Assembly: GCA_037833965.1 (NCBI GenBank)
Contig: AP031352.1
Location: 22,672,501 to 22,736,500, forward strand
Reading direction: 5' to 3'
DNA from: Marchantia polymorpha subsp. ruderalis
Taxonomy: Eukaryota; Streptophyta; Marchantiopsida; Marchantiales; Marchantiaceae
Length of the DNA stretch: 64,000 bases
The notes below the pieces were generated by a model. It had not been told where the DNA came from, made no database searches, and saw only the letters and a program-made list of their open reading frames with translations. Shown piece after piece: positions 29,900 to 42,762 of the stretch. Positions within the stretch are counted from its first letter, which is position 1. Every line of letters starts with the position of its first letter. A program made the translations under genes and the position numbers.

Positions 29900-31539
29900 A
29901 GATGTTGTTGACCAGGAGATAACAATGCAGGTACTAGACCATGCCATAATGCGGCGAAGATTCGATGAATTAAACCCTCAACAGCAGACTGGAACTTGAA
30001 TCTGTCGGCATCTCCATTTTGAGAGCTTCTTATTATTTCAGTTATTCTTCAAATCCCTGCGCCCTAATTGGTCGGGAGTAAAGCGCGAGCTGCAAGATAC
30101 ATCTTCCATCTCTCTCATGATGAATCCTCATTCCATTGGGTTTTGGTCCATCAACTTGATTGTTCTGGCAAGTGGGTCAGGAGCTTCGATTGACCGTACA
30201 CTTCGACATGTGACCTTCACTCCGTACATTGAGGTGGGGTCAAGTTGACTTTCGAACTAGTACTGCACCAGGTCAGCTGAACCTGTTCATCGGTGAATCA
30301 GTTCCACTGAGAACACCGGCGTGAGCGTGCATTGACAACTGTTGTTGTACCAGATCAGCTGACCATGTTTTCAGATAAGGGAGTTGGGAGCTTACTGCAA
30401 CACGATTTTGGCCAAAGCTTAGTCTCGTGCAATTTTCAGCGGAGGAAATCACGTTCTTGAAGCTTCCTGTCAGTGCTGATTCCATGAGATTCATCTCAAG
30501 TTTTCCATGGACCCAAATCAGATACTATATCCTACGTCAATTTGGCGCCTCTTCAAAGAATTTCTTTTACATCACCCTCCAATTTGGCCTGATCTCACCC
30601 TGAAGCAAGTCGACGCCTATACAAGAGCATTTCCAGCTCAAATGCACTTCTTGAGTTCATAACTCCAGGGCCCACCATGAACATATCTGACATGAGCCAA
30701 GCAACAAATGTCCATCACCGAGGTTGCAGAGTTTCATCCTGCAAAGAATATGAAAGTCATCTTATCTTGTATCTGAAGGTTGACCCTCACATTTAATTTT
30801 CTATATTTGGTTCAAATACCGAGCTCGGCAGCTGCTGCTCCCTCGATCTCCTCAGAGGAAAGAGTCTTCCATGGGATAGGCTGTTAGGTTCAGGTATCTG
30901 CGTAGATATTTAGCCTGGCAGGACTGAGATTCGATCTGTATGGTACAAACTACACACGAGACTAAATTGCAGCATAGATCAGAACGGCAGAATACCAGAA
31001 GCCAAGGCAAGGGACAAACCTTATCAGAAACAATTTCACATGAAAAAACACTGCATACAAGAATCTTGATGGACATTTTCATTTCAGCTAAGCATGGGCC
31101 GGCCGAAATATGTTGATCTGCTCACAATATGTATTCCGAAACAGAGTGGCAATGTTTTATGCAAATGGACATTACATTGTTGAATACTCCCTGGTCATTT
31201 AAAATCAACCTTTATCAAATGTCTGACTTTACTATGTGAGTGAGGGATTTACTTCGAAAATTTGAAGTCAAGACGACTTTCAGATAGTTTGTTCAATGGC
31301 ATGAGGAGTGAATCTCCTCATGCCATTGAACCTTCGGACCTTACATTTAAACATCCAGCTCCATGTGGGCTGGAAGTACTCCCTGTCCTGTAACCCGCGA
31401 GGTGATGCCCATCACAGAGAATCTGTTGAACTAGGACTGGTATCTGGTCACAATTCGTCACAGGATTGAGGATATCTGGAGTGTTCTGCCTGATACCGTC
31501 AGTGTCAATATACCTCCCGAAAGTGGCGGCTGTGAGCGC
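29900..31539. other. Unit-1-specific intergenic stretch
   Basis: Not matched in unit 2, where a different ~3-kb block sits. Contains a duplicated ACCAGRTCAGCTGAMC motif at about 30,270 and 30,347. No recognisable gene. Confidence 0.4.
31291..31331. repeat. Perfect inverted repeat, 18-bp arms, 5-nt loop
   Basis: GTTCAATGGCATGAGGAG then TGAAT then the exact complement. Confidence 0.9.
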
Positions 31540-32667
31540 AATGTACTACAGTTAATTTTTTTGTGGAAGTTTGACTGACTCTGCTTATTATGCTGCGGCT
31601 GCTGCTCTACTGCTGACTGCACTCCATAGGACTTGGACGCAACTTTAAGATTTTTAAGACTACGCATTTATGAGTCGATAGCTCTTCGTTTTGATTGATA
31701 GATGACTTGTCACTCAATAATCCAGATATTTGTATGTATATTATGATGTGGACTCGATCTCATATATACCATATGACATACTATGTCTTCATTCTGCCAT
31801 ATACCATGACATAATGGATCGCTTCAGTATTTCAAGTACAGAATATATAGCTTATTCCATAAATTTACTAACGTCACAATAAGGGAATGCCCATTACTCC
31901 AAGCAGCTCGTCGGAAAGCCCAAATCCCTATATCTACTTCCGTAGTTACCTCACAGATTTTTTTAGTATATTCAAAGCAGCAGCCGAGCTTTGTTTTCGA
32001 CCTCAAATCAAAGTGATAATCAATTGTAATAAAATAGTGAACTCTAAAGTAATCAACTTCCAATTTTCTTGTATTTATTCAACATTTTCTTCTTGACAAG
32101 GTATATCACAAAAAAATAATTCTACAAGAATCAATCAGCTTGTTTTTTATATTGAAAGTATTTCATTGCTTGACCTGTCGCATATATATAATTTTTATAA
32201 ACATTTCCATTTATTCCTATATATGTATTGCTGTGTACAATCCGCCCATCACACTATGGAAGATGGATACCATAAGGATGGGTTGACTTATAAATTCTTC
32301 TTGTGCAAATTCACTAAATCACTTTGTGTAATGATGATTAGACTTTCATTCATCCAAATTTTATAATGTTTATGCTTTATTTTTACTTTACTTTCTCATA
32401 GTTTCTTTTATACTAATCATCGAATGCACAATTTTTGTATTATGATGAATAGAACGAGTTACAACATTATAATCTCACATAAAATAATTTTTGCAAGTTG
32501 ATGAGATAGTTGTTCATGCAAAAGCAATAGTAGTAAACATGTACTATATTACAATTATCGTTTTGCACCTGAATTATTATTGTGCAAAGATCTACGTTAA
32601 AAGAGTAAGGGATCAAGTGCCTAGTTCAGTCTATACCAGAAACTTAGATTGTAACGAGATAATAATT

Positions 32668-32699
32668 TGTTTGATTAGATAGGCTTATCTAATCAAACA
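32668..32699. repeat. Perfect inverted repeat, 14-bp arms, 4-nt loop
   Basis: TGTTTGATTAGATA, GGCT, then the exact complement, in AT-rich DNA of unit 1. Confidence 0.85.
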
Positions 32700-33640
32700 T
32701 TTGAGATTAAAACTGTATGTTAATCTTTATCGTGATAAACAAAATGTTTTACATCTTGCTACAAACCGAATGAAACAAATTGACATCAAGTATCATTTTA
32801 TCAAACATAAAATTTTTAATAAAATTATTGAACTAATCAAAATAAATAGCAAATTTAATTAAGCTAATGCCTTGACTAAACTTATTTTGTTGGAAAGTTT
32901 TAGACTACATTCTGTTAATATTCAAGTTTTGTATAAAAAGCATAGATAGAGTTTGTTAACATTTCAATTACCTTTTTATATTATTATTTGTATCATGTTT
33001 TGGCTATAATTTAATTCTAGTTAACTCTAGTTGTAAAGAGTACATTTTTGTTACGTTTCATTCTACAACACTGCGCTAAATAAGTACATAGATTACAAAT
33101 GTTATTGTTCCCATGAGTTAACGCGGAAATTGTTAGGTTTAACTTGGATTTTAGGTTAACTGTAATTCGTCATCAGGTAAGCTACCACAATATATACCGG
33201 TAGGCATGTTTTCATTTCATCATAAATTTTGAGTTTTCCGTGAATGGAGCCCATGACTCGGATGAACCATGTAGATCTCGTGTTGTGTGTTGTCGTGAGA
33301 TTTTTGCTTTTTTACATTTGTCAAATTCTCGGTTCATAAATTTGCAGGTCTGTTTTGGTTTTTTTCCTAGTGTTATAATTTTAGTAATCTTGTTTATAAA
33401 GATTTTAGGTATTTGTATTACATAAGTATTTTATATTGAAATTCTTTTTCCTAAACCGATTGTGGTGTTTTTAATAATTCTTCTTTTAAGAAAATATAAC
33501 CATCTTATTGAATTCTTTAATGAAATTTTCTTATGTGAGTGGCTTATACTTCTAAGTTGAAAATAAATTTTATGATTTATTTTAAAGAAGAACTATTCTA
33601 AAGTCTTAGATATAGTTACTTATCACCTATTTATTTTCCA
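32700..33640. other. AT-rich intergenic stretch
   Basis: Strongly AT-rich with no credible gene; only partly matched in unit 2. Confidence 0.4.
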
Positions 33641-35591
33641 CAAGTAAGAAATCAAAATCCAGTAACCATTTTTCCCAACTATTGACTTCAAATTCAATTC
33701 GTATATATTTTGAATTTAAAATTATAATTTTTAAAAAAACGTGCACAAATCGTATCTTTTACATATATATAATCGAACCGACTTCAAATATCCGGACTTC
33801 TGATCGTAAGGAGTCGAGATGTTATGTTCATAAAAAATTTCTTCTTATGATGCTAATAAAGTTTTAAAAACTTATAATAGTTGTATACTCTTGGACATAT
33901 ATATTTTGCTAATTTCATCAGGTCGAATATTGACCATTTTAAAAATTGGAACTCCGTGATAGGTGGGTGAACTCGATTGATATAAAGTAGCAAGTTCTAT
34001 AGAAAATGTAATAATAGCTCTCTACCCGACATCTTCATTAGTCTTTTTTCTAAGGATATTTGAAATAAACTATTAGCTTTTTATATATATTCTAGTAACG
34101 ACTTCAAACAAAATCTTTGAACTTTTGGGAAGTCTTACATCACATGAATGCGAGTTATCATTGCTTCTTGTTCAAACATAACAGTAAATATAACGAATAA
34201 CAAATATAAACAAGGGTACATTACACACCTCTATGAAGTAGTATAAGAATTTTAGTCAGTGCATAAAGCTCGCTTCTCATGGACGAGAATCCTCACGCGG
34301 AAAAGCTTCCGCCAAGAAAAGAGGCCTTTTATGTGTGTCTTGCTTTGTACGTTTTGACTTTGATTTGTTCTTTATTTCGTGGACATTGCCATTGAACTCT
34401 GTGCTCTTACAGTCCATCCAACCTCCTCCAGTGCACATAGCTCACAATGCTGCTGATGTCGACCTGTGGTCTTCCCCCAACCAGTTATATATATTTTAAG
34501 AAGCCAACTTCAAGCTTCACTTACAAGCTTTACGGAAGATGGAATCCATGAGGCGAACGTAGAGCGTTCTGGTTGTCTCGTACTTGGTACGAGGTTTCAT
34601 TATGGGGCATGTTACGCGTTCTCGAGACGTAATGACATGCACCAAATCTGTGTCTAAATTGTGAGAAGGGATCGGCAGCCATCATCTCAGAGCCCACGAG
34701 CTTGGAGCTACGCTGTACCGCGTTGTACTGCGAAGAGCAGAGGATAGCGTCGACTGGGGAGGGGAGGGCGTGGCTAGTGACTAGTGACTAGAACGTTGAA
34801 TGCAGATGACCAAAGACGAACTCGTTCATTCTTTTCAGGCAGGTCCTACTCTTTGTATAGTGCTCGTGCCCCTCGTGACAGTTCATAGATGCGTCCCTAG
34901 TGATGACTAGATTCGGAGATGACTAGACTAGAGAGGAACAAGCATGACGCTCTGTCGCTGGATTGACTGAACTGCAGGTGAGTAGAGTCACTTGCAACTC
35001 ATAATTCTTGTCCATAGCCCAGAGGTGTCATGTCATGGACCTGGATCTGCCCTTGCGGGTTACTATCGAGAGGTGTCTGTGAGCAAGCAGAACAGAGTCA
35101 TGCAGCGATAGTAATAAGCTTAAATCTAAAAAGTTTGTGGCCTAGTAAGTAGCCACTGAATTATTGAAGAGGTAGCAGTAGATTGGATTGAGGAGCTTGT
35201 AAAGTTTGGAAGGTATGCATGAAGTCAACAATCATGGTGGAACCTGGAAATTGATTCTCCGTTTTTAATTTACAGATTCAGACGTTCAAAGGAGTAGACA
35301 GAAGAAAGGACTGTGGTCTCTTGACGACATTTATGATCGTTTTGACGTGCGGACGCCTTCCACGCTTTTCCATTGTATTGCTCTGCATTTGACATACGAT
35401 GAATGATCGCTAGTGCCTCTAACTTTTGCTCCAAATTTGTTGCGTATGCAGAACCGTGTTATTATGAAAATGAATCGGTGCCACCTGGTGTGTCTAAAAT
35501 GCGAAGTTCGTCCAGTTGAGCACCACGGCCCTTAATTGCTTTGAAGCATTGAAAACATGGCAACTCTTGACACATTTAAGTTTTACTACAC

Positions 35592-36148
35592 GCTGCTGTA
35601 GGGATTTCAATCTCCATAACCTACAGAAAATCACAATCCACATACCATAGAGACACAAGCATTTGTTGACGAGGTTCAGCTCCCCCCGCGAAACTACTCA
35701 ATGAAGGCAATTCAAGTATATATATCCAAGATCAGTTTATTTAGACTTGACCTTCCTATCTTCATTCCAAGGTTTCATTAGACTTGACCTTCCTATCTTC
35801 ATTACAAGGTTTCAATCTATTGAGAACTACGCACCCGAGTAAATCACTACTGTTTCCTGAGCAAGACTAACACTTCCTCACAGGTGATTCTCTCCCGTAG
35901 ATGTCTCCCCGTTCTCACTCTCGACTATTCTTGGAAACCTTATCACTATAATGCACCGAGCCTTAATTCGCTTACTGGCCTTAAATCATCCCAACTTATA
36001 ACGGTATTTTAAACGGTAAAGATCAAAATAAATCGATGCTGTAAATTCCGACACAACCCATAGGATATTGACTCAACGAGCTATTACTAAACGACAAATA
36101 CTCTAGAAAGAAAAAGACATACAACTGAAGCTGATATCTAACAGTTCT
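35592..36148. mobile_element. Solo-LTR-like insertion with 5-bp target duplication
   Basis: Unit 1 is uninterrupted here (ACGCTGCAGAATCC, about 25,053). Unit 2 has 547 bp (35,597-36,143) starting TGTAGGGATTT and ending GATATCTAACA, that is TG...CA, flanked by GCTGC (35,592-35,596) and GTTCT (36,144-36,148), a 5-bp duplication with two mismatches. The empty site in unit 1 has one GCTGC. Inside is a tandem duplication of a ~36-bp segment (TTAGACTTGACCTTCCTATC, 35,740-35,811). No coding sequence. Orientation is unclear. Confidence 0.8.
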
Positions 36149-37062
36149 AGAATCCTCAGAAGCCTAACATAGAATACTTTTATTGTCCTATCTTACCTCT
36201 ATAGCTTCTATTGCCCCCTAGGAGTTCGATTTTTCATGTTTTGGGTGCAAATTATTGCTTGAACCTGGATGTACAGCCTCCAGGAGAGGTTCCAACAGCG
36301 AAAGTTCTTACCCTGTGGTTCAACCGCCACCTACATCGTCTCTTCCATTTGGAAGCATTTCATAAATCCCAGATACTGGATCTAAAAGCAGACAATCATG
36401 CACTTCCTACCTCGTCCAACTCTGCAATGCAATGAAAGCAAAAGAGCTGCAGATCATTTGGACAGTTGCGGTGTTACACATGCACTTTCGTTTACCAGAC
36501 TCGTGAACTACTCCCGAACCAACATCAGGAGGTACATACATGCTCTCACGACACACATTGACACAGCTAAGCTACTTGATTGCTATCTAGCTTAGCTGGT
36601 TCATGGACTCATCGAAGGACTGTTGTCAATAGTTTGACGTGACAACGCAGCCACTTCACGAAGATTCTTAAACAGTGTGTTCCTAAACACCAGACTTGGG
36701 CTTGTGTTAATCACCAACTTGCCCAGAAGTTTCTCTTTCGTTCTCATTCAGATGAGTTGGTAAGTAATGGTTCCTGCGTGCGAAAGCTAGCCTTGACTGA
36801 CAACTTTGAACTGGAATCATGTCGCTTCTATCAATCCCGTAGGACTTGTGCTATTATCTCGCTCATAATCTGCTCCTGCTATTTACATACCAATTCGGAT
36901 CAGCATTCTAGGCTTCCAGCATGTGATCCGAATCAGTGTGGAATGCGTACGATCATACCTCAAATCGTAGAGTATTATTCTGTAATCGAAGCAAGTCTCG
37001 ATACCTCAGGGAACATCAACCATTGAGGAGATGGATGACCTGGAAGACCATGATGAGGACTA

Positions 37063-37866
37063 ATTATGCTCGGGACCCCGAAGGTAATGAAAGTAACGAG
37101 GATACGAGTAAGAAGTCACAAGAGAATTGTTCACACGCAGTCAGAGTAAGAAGTCGCAAGATAATTGTACGCACACATTCAGTCCAGGAATGCAATCAAA
37201 TACTTAGATACAGAATGCATGCAAGTACTCAGATACGTGGTTCACACTTCTCCTGGTCTACGTCCACAAAAGAAAATCACTCTAAACTAAAAGAACAAAA
37301 TACTAAGACAAATGAAACAATAAACGGATCAACCATGCTTTGTATCTCTGTGAACACTCTCAAAGTATAATATATTAATGTATTCAAAGGGTATTACAGT
37401 ATCATGTTTATATAGTACTTTTAGGGTTAGTATAAACACTCTTTGATCCTATATTAATAGAGACAATAGGTTAGATCTTTCGAGAGTTCTTAGGGTTAGG
37501 GTAAAGCTTCTCTATTAATAGAGATAATCCGTCGGTAATCTATCGAAGGATTATTAAAAACTAACGATGAACTACCTCGTTAAAAAACTTCAAGGAAAAT
37601 GAAGAAAAAGAGTGAAGTCATCGTTCGCTTACTAATTTAACTATGGTGTATAATTTTTGATAAAGTCCCTGTTTGCTTACTAATTAAACTATGTTATATA
37701 ATTTTTGATAAAGTCTCATCTTTGTTGAGTTTTCGATACTACGGAACTGGTAACCTTGAGATAATCAGTTGGTTATCTCAACAACAATAATAATATACTC
37801 TCTCTTTTGGACTTATATAGAGAAGTTAGTCCAAATAAAACAATTAACAGCAACAACTATAACCAC
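37063..37866. mobile_element. Unit-2-specific insertion, ~0.8 kb, class unknown
   Basis: Absent from unit 1, where GAGGACTAA runs into CCACGTACCCAAAACC. Internal features are repeated CTATTAATAGAGA, two ~55-bp direct repeats with GCTTACTAATT...TATAATTTTTGATAAAGT (37,628-37,714), and a short hairpin TTGAGATAA...TTATCTCAA (37,756-37,781). It may be an LTR, but I could not define clean ends or a target duplication. Confidence 0.5.
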
Positions 37867-38154
37867 ATACCCAAAACTTGGGCCTCATATGAGCTTCATA
37901 TTCACCGCACACCCATAAAACCACTTGAACTCCCTTCGAGCATAAATCTCGTGCGACATTGAGGTGAGTCAAGGTTCAAGGGCACTTGTCTCACCACAAT
38001 GTGAACGGACCTGACAGAGTACGCCGCATCGATTGGAAACAAGCTCGCCGTCAGCAGCTAGCTGATTCCAGCGGCTGCTTCTATAGGTCCACTGTTTCCT
38101 CGAGCATGTGGATCTCGCCGGTCTAGTCGACGGTTGTGTCATCCTCCGAGAAGA

Positions 38155-39700
38155 TTATATAACTTTGTAGCAGAGCTCGGAAGGATCAGAGGCCATCCAG
38201 TTCTTCAGTTTGTGAGGCTTGAGCGGATTCGCAATAACTTTTAACCCACAACGCGTCGTGTCCAGGCACAGTATGGCCTTGGGGATCAAGTGGGAAGTAT
38301 CTTCGCAGCGGAACAAGACACGACGGAAGACGTTGACCAGAGAGTAGAACATGGGGTGGTCCTTGTAATGCCTGAAGTAATATGCGTACTCGGAGCAGAT
38401 CGGGTCGTTCATGTTCACGTACAGATGCGGTTTCCAGTCACTCAAAGCCCAAAACTCTTCCTTCAACTTCTGGTACTGCTCCTTATCCAAGAACTCGAAG
38501 ATATTATCCGAGATTTTATCCCTGACATTGGTGACGATCCCATAAACCTTCTCAGGAACCATTAAGTAGTAAGGATGGATCCTGATGGTCACTGAGCGGA
38601 GGAGAGTTTCCCATTGTACGAATGGAGGGTTGAAAAGGTGCGCGTCCAGATAGTATTTATACTTCACCGCCATATTCCGGCCGACATGCATCCCCGCTGC
38701 AGCTCCAAGCGAGTGGCCTGTCACTGTCACGTTCTCTGGTCCATAATCCTTGCATAGCCGTTCCACTGTCTTCTCAAGCAACTTGACCAGGCTCGAGGTG
38801 TGAAACGTCTCGAAGATGATTTTCAGGTCGGATAATCCATCCCTGTACCAGGCCGTCCCTCGGATCGCAACCACCCACTCCTTATATCGCTTGTCAGCAG
38901 TTGCTTTTCGATGGAACACGGCGAAATGGACCAGATCCTTGGCGCGTTTGTCCAGGTCTGCAGGCAATTGGAGCAGGCAAACCTTCCTGTCAATTTTCAG
39001 AAGACTTGGCCATTGGTAATCAGGAAGATGAAGGATACTTCCTACGCTTATGCACGAGGACTGTGAAATGCGCACTAAAGATGGGTGCCAGACCTTTAAG
39101 GAGTTCACGTTGCTCTTCGCGGTCCAGAACTCTGGTCAGACGTGCGAGGTCGAAGTCTACGAGATCGTAGATCTCGGAGACTGACCACCAAGACAAGCAT
39201 TTTTTGGACCAGTCGAAATTCAACCAGTTGACGTTCTTCAGGTCATCACTTGGTTTGGCAGCGTATTCCTTAACTTGCTCGTGCATCTCGTAGACTACAT
39301 TCACCAGCGTGGCATACATTACGCGCAAAACTGCCTTCGCTCTGGAGGACAACCCCGAGCAGCTACCGTCAGTGTTTGAGCTGAATCCATGATCACCCTC
39401 AGGTCAACACAACATCACAAAGCACATACGGACAGTAAAATCTTTAGCTCAATTTCAAGCCTCAAGCCGCAAATGCACTGCCACGATATTGAATGAACAG
39501 CCTCATGCATGATCGGTTTCTAGATCTGCAAGTCTCGACGTTACCTGCGTTCGTACGCCTTTAAATCATCTTCCTTTTCCCATTTTAAATCATCTTCCTT
39601 TTCCCATTTCTTCTTATCTCGTCTGTGCTGCCAGTGCTTTACTTTAAACAAGAATGCAAGGTACATTTTAGAAGTTCCGAGCATAAGGAGTTTTGTGTGT
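38155..39700 (-). pseudogene. Class-3 lipase-like gene copy 2 (At4g10955 type), one frameshift
   Basis: Minus strand. Exon 1 ends at 39,545 with a consensus CAG-GTAACG donor; it encodes a short hydrophobic segment (MYLAFLF) and a very basic/acidic tract with a WEKEDDLK duplication. The intron is 39,544-39,342 (203 bp, GT-AG), phase-compatible with exon 2. Exon 2 (39,341-38,155) shows LVDFDLARLTRVL, WVVAIRGTAW, GHSLGAAAG, DAHLFNPPF, WKPHLYVNMNDPICSEYAYY and SHLIPKAIL, covering the Ser, Asp and His expected in a class-3 lipase triad. The only clear lesion is an extra base at about 39,077-39,079 (CTAAAG versus CTAAG in copy 1), which ends the first frame at 39,020. The second frame (39,108-38,155, 317 codons) is intact. 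The gene is one base from being open; a sequencing error or a functional allele is possible. Confidence 0.8.
39342..39544 (-). other. Intron of lipase copy 2
   Basis: Donor CAG-GTAACG on the minus strand at 39,545/39,544 and acceptor TTGTCCTCCAG at 39,342. The phase fits on both sides. Copy 1 has the matching intron at 27,410-27,611, but its donor reads ATA-GTAACG. Confidence 0.65.
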
Positions 39701-39764
39701 CCCGAGAACTTTCCGGTCACTAAGTAGGCTTCCAATTCCTGCAGCCATTGAAACAACTATAAGT

Positions 39765-40850
39765 CTCTGTGTGAGAATCTCCAAAGACTAAAATTTTTGG
39801 ATTAGCCTAAAACCGAAACTAAAAGTTCTAGTAGTTTTCTTTTTTTAGTTAAGGAGTTAAAAGTATGCTAGAAATGATACGCTTAGTTAGTTAGACAAAA
39901 CTGGATCGGTACTAGTAGTTAAAAGTGTTAAGTATCTGTCAGCTCTTCGGTCCCGAAAAGTCAACCGAGAGAAGTCAGCCACAAAGTCAAGGACAAGGAT
40001 AAGAAAATGGAGCCGAAGCCGACGATCAAGTAGGTGGTACAGATGTGATTTTCGGATTAACTCGAGTAAAAGTAGGATCTGACATACTGATTTCTCTCAG
40101 GGTTAGGATTGGAAAAGTTTTAGGAGTTAGGGTTTTTGAGTGAGTTTCTGAGTGAGTTTTCGGCGCCTCCGCTTGTGTATGGCCTCTACTTATTTAAGTG
40201 GAGCTTGCGGGTACTGCCGTGTCTTTGTTCTTACATGTTTTCTTCCTAGATTCCTTATCAGTTTACAGTGCTATGTTTTTCTAAGCTGTTGTACCTCTAG
40301 CTTCCTGTCTGAGTGTTGTCGATCTGAGAGAAGTGAGACTCCATTGCAGACCAGATGTGAAGGTGATGGAAGCTGAAAGGCAAGACCTTGATCGATCTAG
40401 ACTCCGAGATTGAGTAGTGGATTTGCTGGCGTGTCGTGGAAGTTCAAGCGTCATCTTTCGGTTCTCTAATATTCACAGGGAAACACTGTCTGTAAGGTTA
40501 GAGCCGACTGAGGGATACTCAGGTTAGACTCACCTAAACTTGTGAAGAGTTTTTGTCTACAGTGAGACAGAGCAGATTCGGAAGTGGAACTTGTCGTCCA
40601 AGGATCGTCAAAATCTAACTCTCACGAATCGGATTGGTTTGTCGTTGTAGCCTCATGCATCTGAAAGTGCTCACTTGTGTGACCTGCTAGCCAGAATATT
40701 CTAGGTTAGTTATGAAGTGATCTCTTACCGATCTACGTTGGGGTTTTTTGTCATCTGAAAGAGAAAATTAAATAGAATATGAGAGTATGATTATGAGCAG
40801 TTTCTGACCTAACACTAACGAGTCCTTGGAACAATACTCGAAGTCACACG
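39765..40850. mobile_element. Unit-2-specific insertion, possibly a solo LTR
   Basis: Not found in unit 1 between the lipase first exon and the 28,555/40,910 block. A TATA-like CTTATTTAAGTGG lies at about 40,189-40,201, and GAGTGAGTTTCTGAGTGAGTT repeats occur at 40,138-40,160. Ends are not defined and no coding sequence is recognised. Confidence 0.35.
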
Positions 40851-40909
40851 GATAGCACGAATATAGGCTTGTTTTCTTCTCCACTGGAAGATATACAAGT
40901 TGCTTCAAA

Positions 40910-42120
40910 TGCTTTCGAGAGTTGAGCAAACTTTCGAAAGTCTCTGAATTCACTAGAATTCAGTAGTTGGATATCAATGGCGAATCGCAATGACAAAAGA
41001 AAAATTCCAACGTCAACTTTCACCGAAGATCACTTCGGAACACTTTTCCAGTTTTATCTATTTCGCAACTTTCTGTGGATGCAAGTGCTCTGTAACAGGT
41101 AGAGTTCGACCTTTTCAAAAAAAATTAGACGTGCAGGGCAATTCCATTTCGTATGAGTATGGAAAAATAACACTTTTGACAAGGTTTATGTCTAAGTTAT
41201 GAGAAGATTACATCCACAAGAAGGCAATATCTGCTATGAGTAACAATTTCCATTCTAAAGATTTCGACGCAATGTCATATGAAGAATTGACATTACCTAT
41301 TTTTACTTCGAAGTCTTGCACGATGTTAAATCAATGTCACGAGGTCATGACGATGTTCAACATCTTCTACAATGTCAAGGATCGGCCGGGGTTTACATCA
41401 GGGGCTTTATTTCTCTCCTATCTCGATCTAATGTAGAAGTCTCATAAAATATCTTACTTTTAGTAGATGCTATGGGAGAAGAATAAGAAATAACAGAACC
41501 TAGCATCCACCAAAATACATGCACTGCAAAATTAGAAATTACGTACACAATTGTACGTCAATAGTTTTGTTGCTGTATTGACTCTTCTCACTGAGGCAAG
41601 AGGATTTATCATCAGGTTCAGCCGGAAGGCCTGGAGATAAATAGTATAAATTTATTGAGTATAAAAATGAAAAGTGAGTCAATGCAAGTGATTCGTTATA
41701 CAAGCATTTGAGCGAAATAGGACTGGAGATCATGCGAATAACTGCGCGTTTCTGTGATACCAGAATTATGCAATGGACTGTATGTACTGCACACGGGGCC
41801 AGACAGAGAACTCTTGTCCGGTGCAGAGCACTAGCTTAGACTGGAGGCTGATTGATTAAAATTCTTGAACTCTATGATCTGTTCATTGAGTCGGCTTGCT
41901 GAAAGCCTCCTTTCCAGTAATATATTCTGTACCGACCGCCATATTCTAACACGATTGATGGTTGAGGCAGGGACTACCGAGTGTCTGCGACTTGGTGAGA
42001 AGGACAAGAGCATGGGAAAGGCTCCAACTTGAAGGAAGGAAGAAATTTCCGGATAAATACATGTCTTCAATCCTTGACAAGACTTAAGATGGTCCATATG
42101 CAGTAGCGTCCTTAAAGTTG
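40910..42120. other. Block shared with unit 1 (28,555-29,890)
   Basis: Counterpart of the unit-1 block, with the same CTAGAATTCAG, GATTTCGACGCAATGTCATA and CCGACCGCCATATTCTAACA landmarks. It lacks the right arm of the unit-1 foldback. No credible gene. Confidence 0.5.
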
Positions 42121-42276
42121 ACATTCAGATGTTGTTATTATTATAACGAAAACAATCAGCCAAAAAATCACGGCAAGATGAAGTGCAGTAGAGTGGCGGG
42201 CGGAGTAAGGGCAAAGAACTGAGTTCACAAATTGCATGACGATGAGAAGAGTATACTTTTGATGATTTTGATTTTG

Positions 42277-42315
42277 ACTGACAGCAGACCATCCGGTGGA
42301 CGGTCTGCTGTCAGT
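42277..42315. repeat. Inverted repeat, 14-bp arms, 11-nt loop
   Basis: ACTGACAGCAGACC at 42,277-42,290 and its exact complement at 42,302-42,315. Confidence 0.85.
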
Positions 42316-42459
42316 TAGGGTTAGGGACACCATGCGATGCGCGTACCCTCTTCCTATCCTCCTAGCGCTCTGGTCTTTCGGGTTGCTTCTCGTCGTGGTT
42401 TGGTAGTACCTGCCAGCCAGGTAGTACCCTCGCGCCCAATCCGCCAGATAAGCAGATTA

Positions 42460-42762
42460 CCCTACCCAGAACTTTGAAAAGCAAGTGGAACTTGGAACTC
42501 AGCACGAAATTGAAAGCAGAAACAAGCTTTTTGCAGCGAGTCGATTGAGGACGGAGCACATCTTACCTTCCCCTTGCGCCCGCCCAGGATCGAGATAGCG
42601 TGAGTGGCACGTCCCTTCGCGCAAAGCACCAAATTATCCTAACCAGAACCTTCAAAGGCAGCAAGAACTTGGAAATCGGCACAAAATTGAAAGCAGGAAC
42701 AGAACCTTGAAATGCAGCAGAAACCTGGAAATCAACACAAATTTGAAAGTAGTACCAAGTTT
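42460..42762. repeat. Diverged direct repeats (CCAGAACCTTGAAA...CACAAAATTGAAAGCAG)
   Basis: Three or four copies of a ~65-bp unit at about 42,468-42,520, 42,637-42,700 and 42,700-42,757. Confidence 0.7.

Larger units (their letters stand above)
24906..35350. repeat. Tandem segmental duplication, unit 1
   Basis: Aligns block by block with unit 2. The pairs are 24,906-25,080 with 35,453-35,596; 25,080-25,920 with 36,150-37,062; 25,925-27,800 with 37,867-39,750; 28,555-29,890 with 40,910-42,120; 31,540-32,600 with 45,180-46,620; and 33,640-35,350 with 46,900-48,480. Similarity is high but interrupted by indels and insertions. The unit contains a broken lipase gene and no other recognisable gene. 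Short frames such as 25,239-25,475 are shared with units 2 and 3 but change frame between copies, so I read them as shared DNA and not genes. Confidence 0.85.

Noticed and set aside
39020-39108. A short intron to rejoin the two frames of lipase copy 2
   Set aside because: The only GT...AG pairs are about 45 bases apart, too short, and copy 1 shows the frame is continuous when one A is absent.
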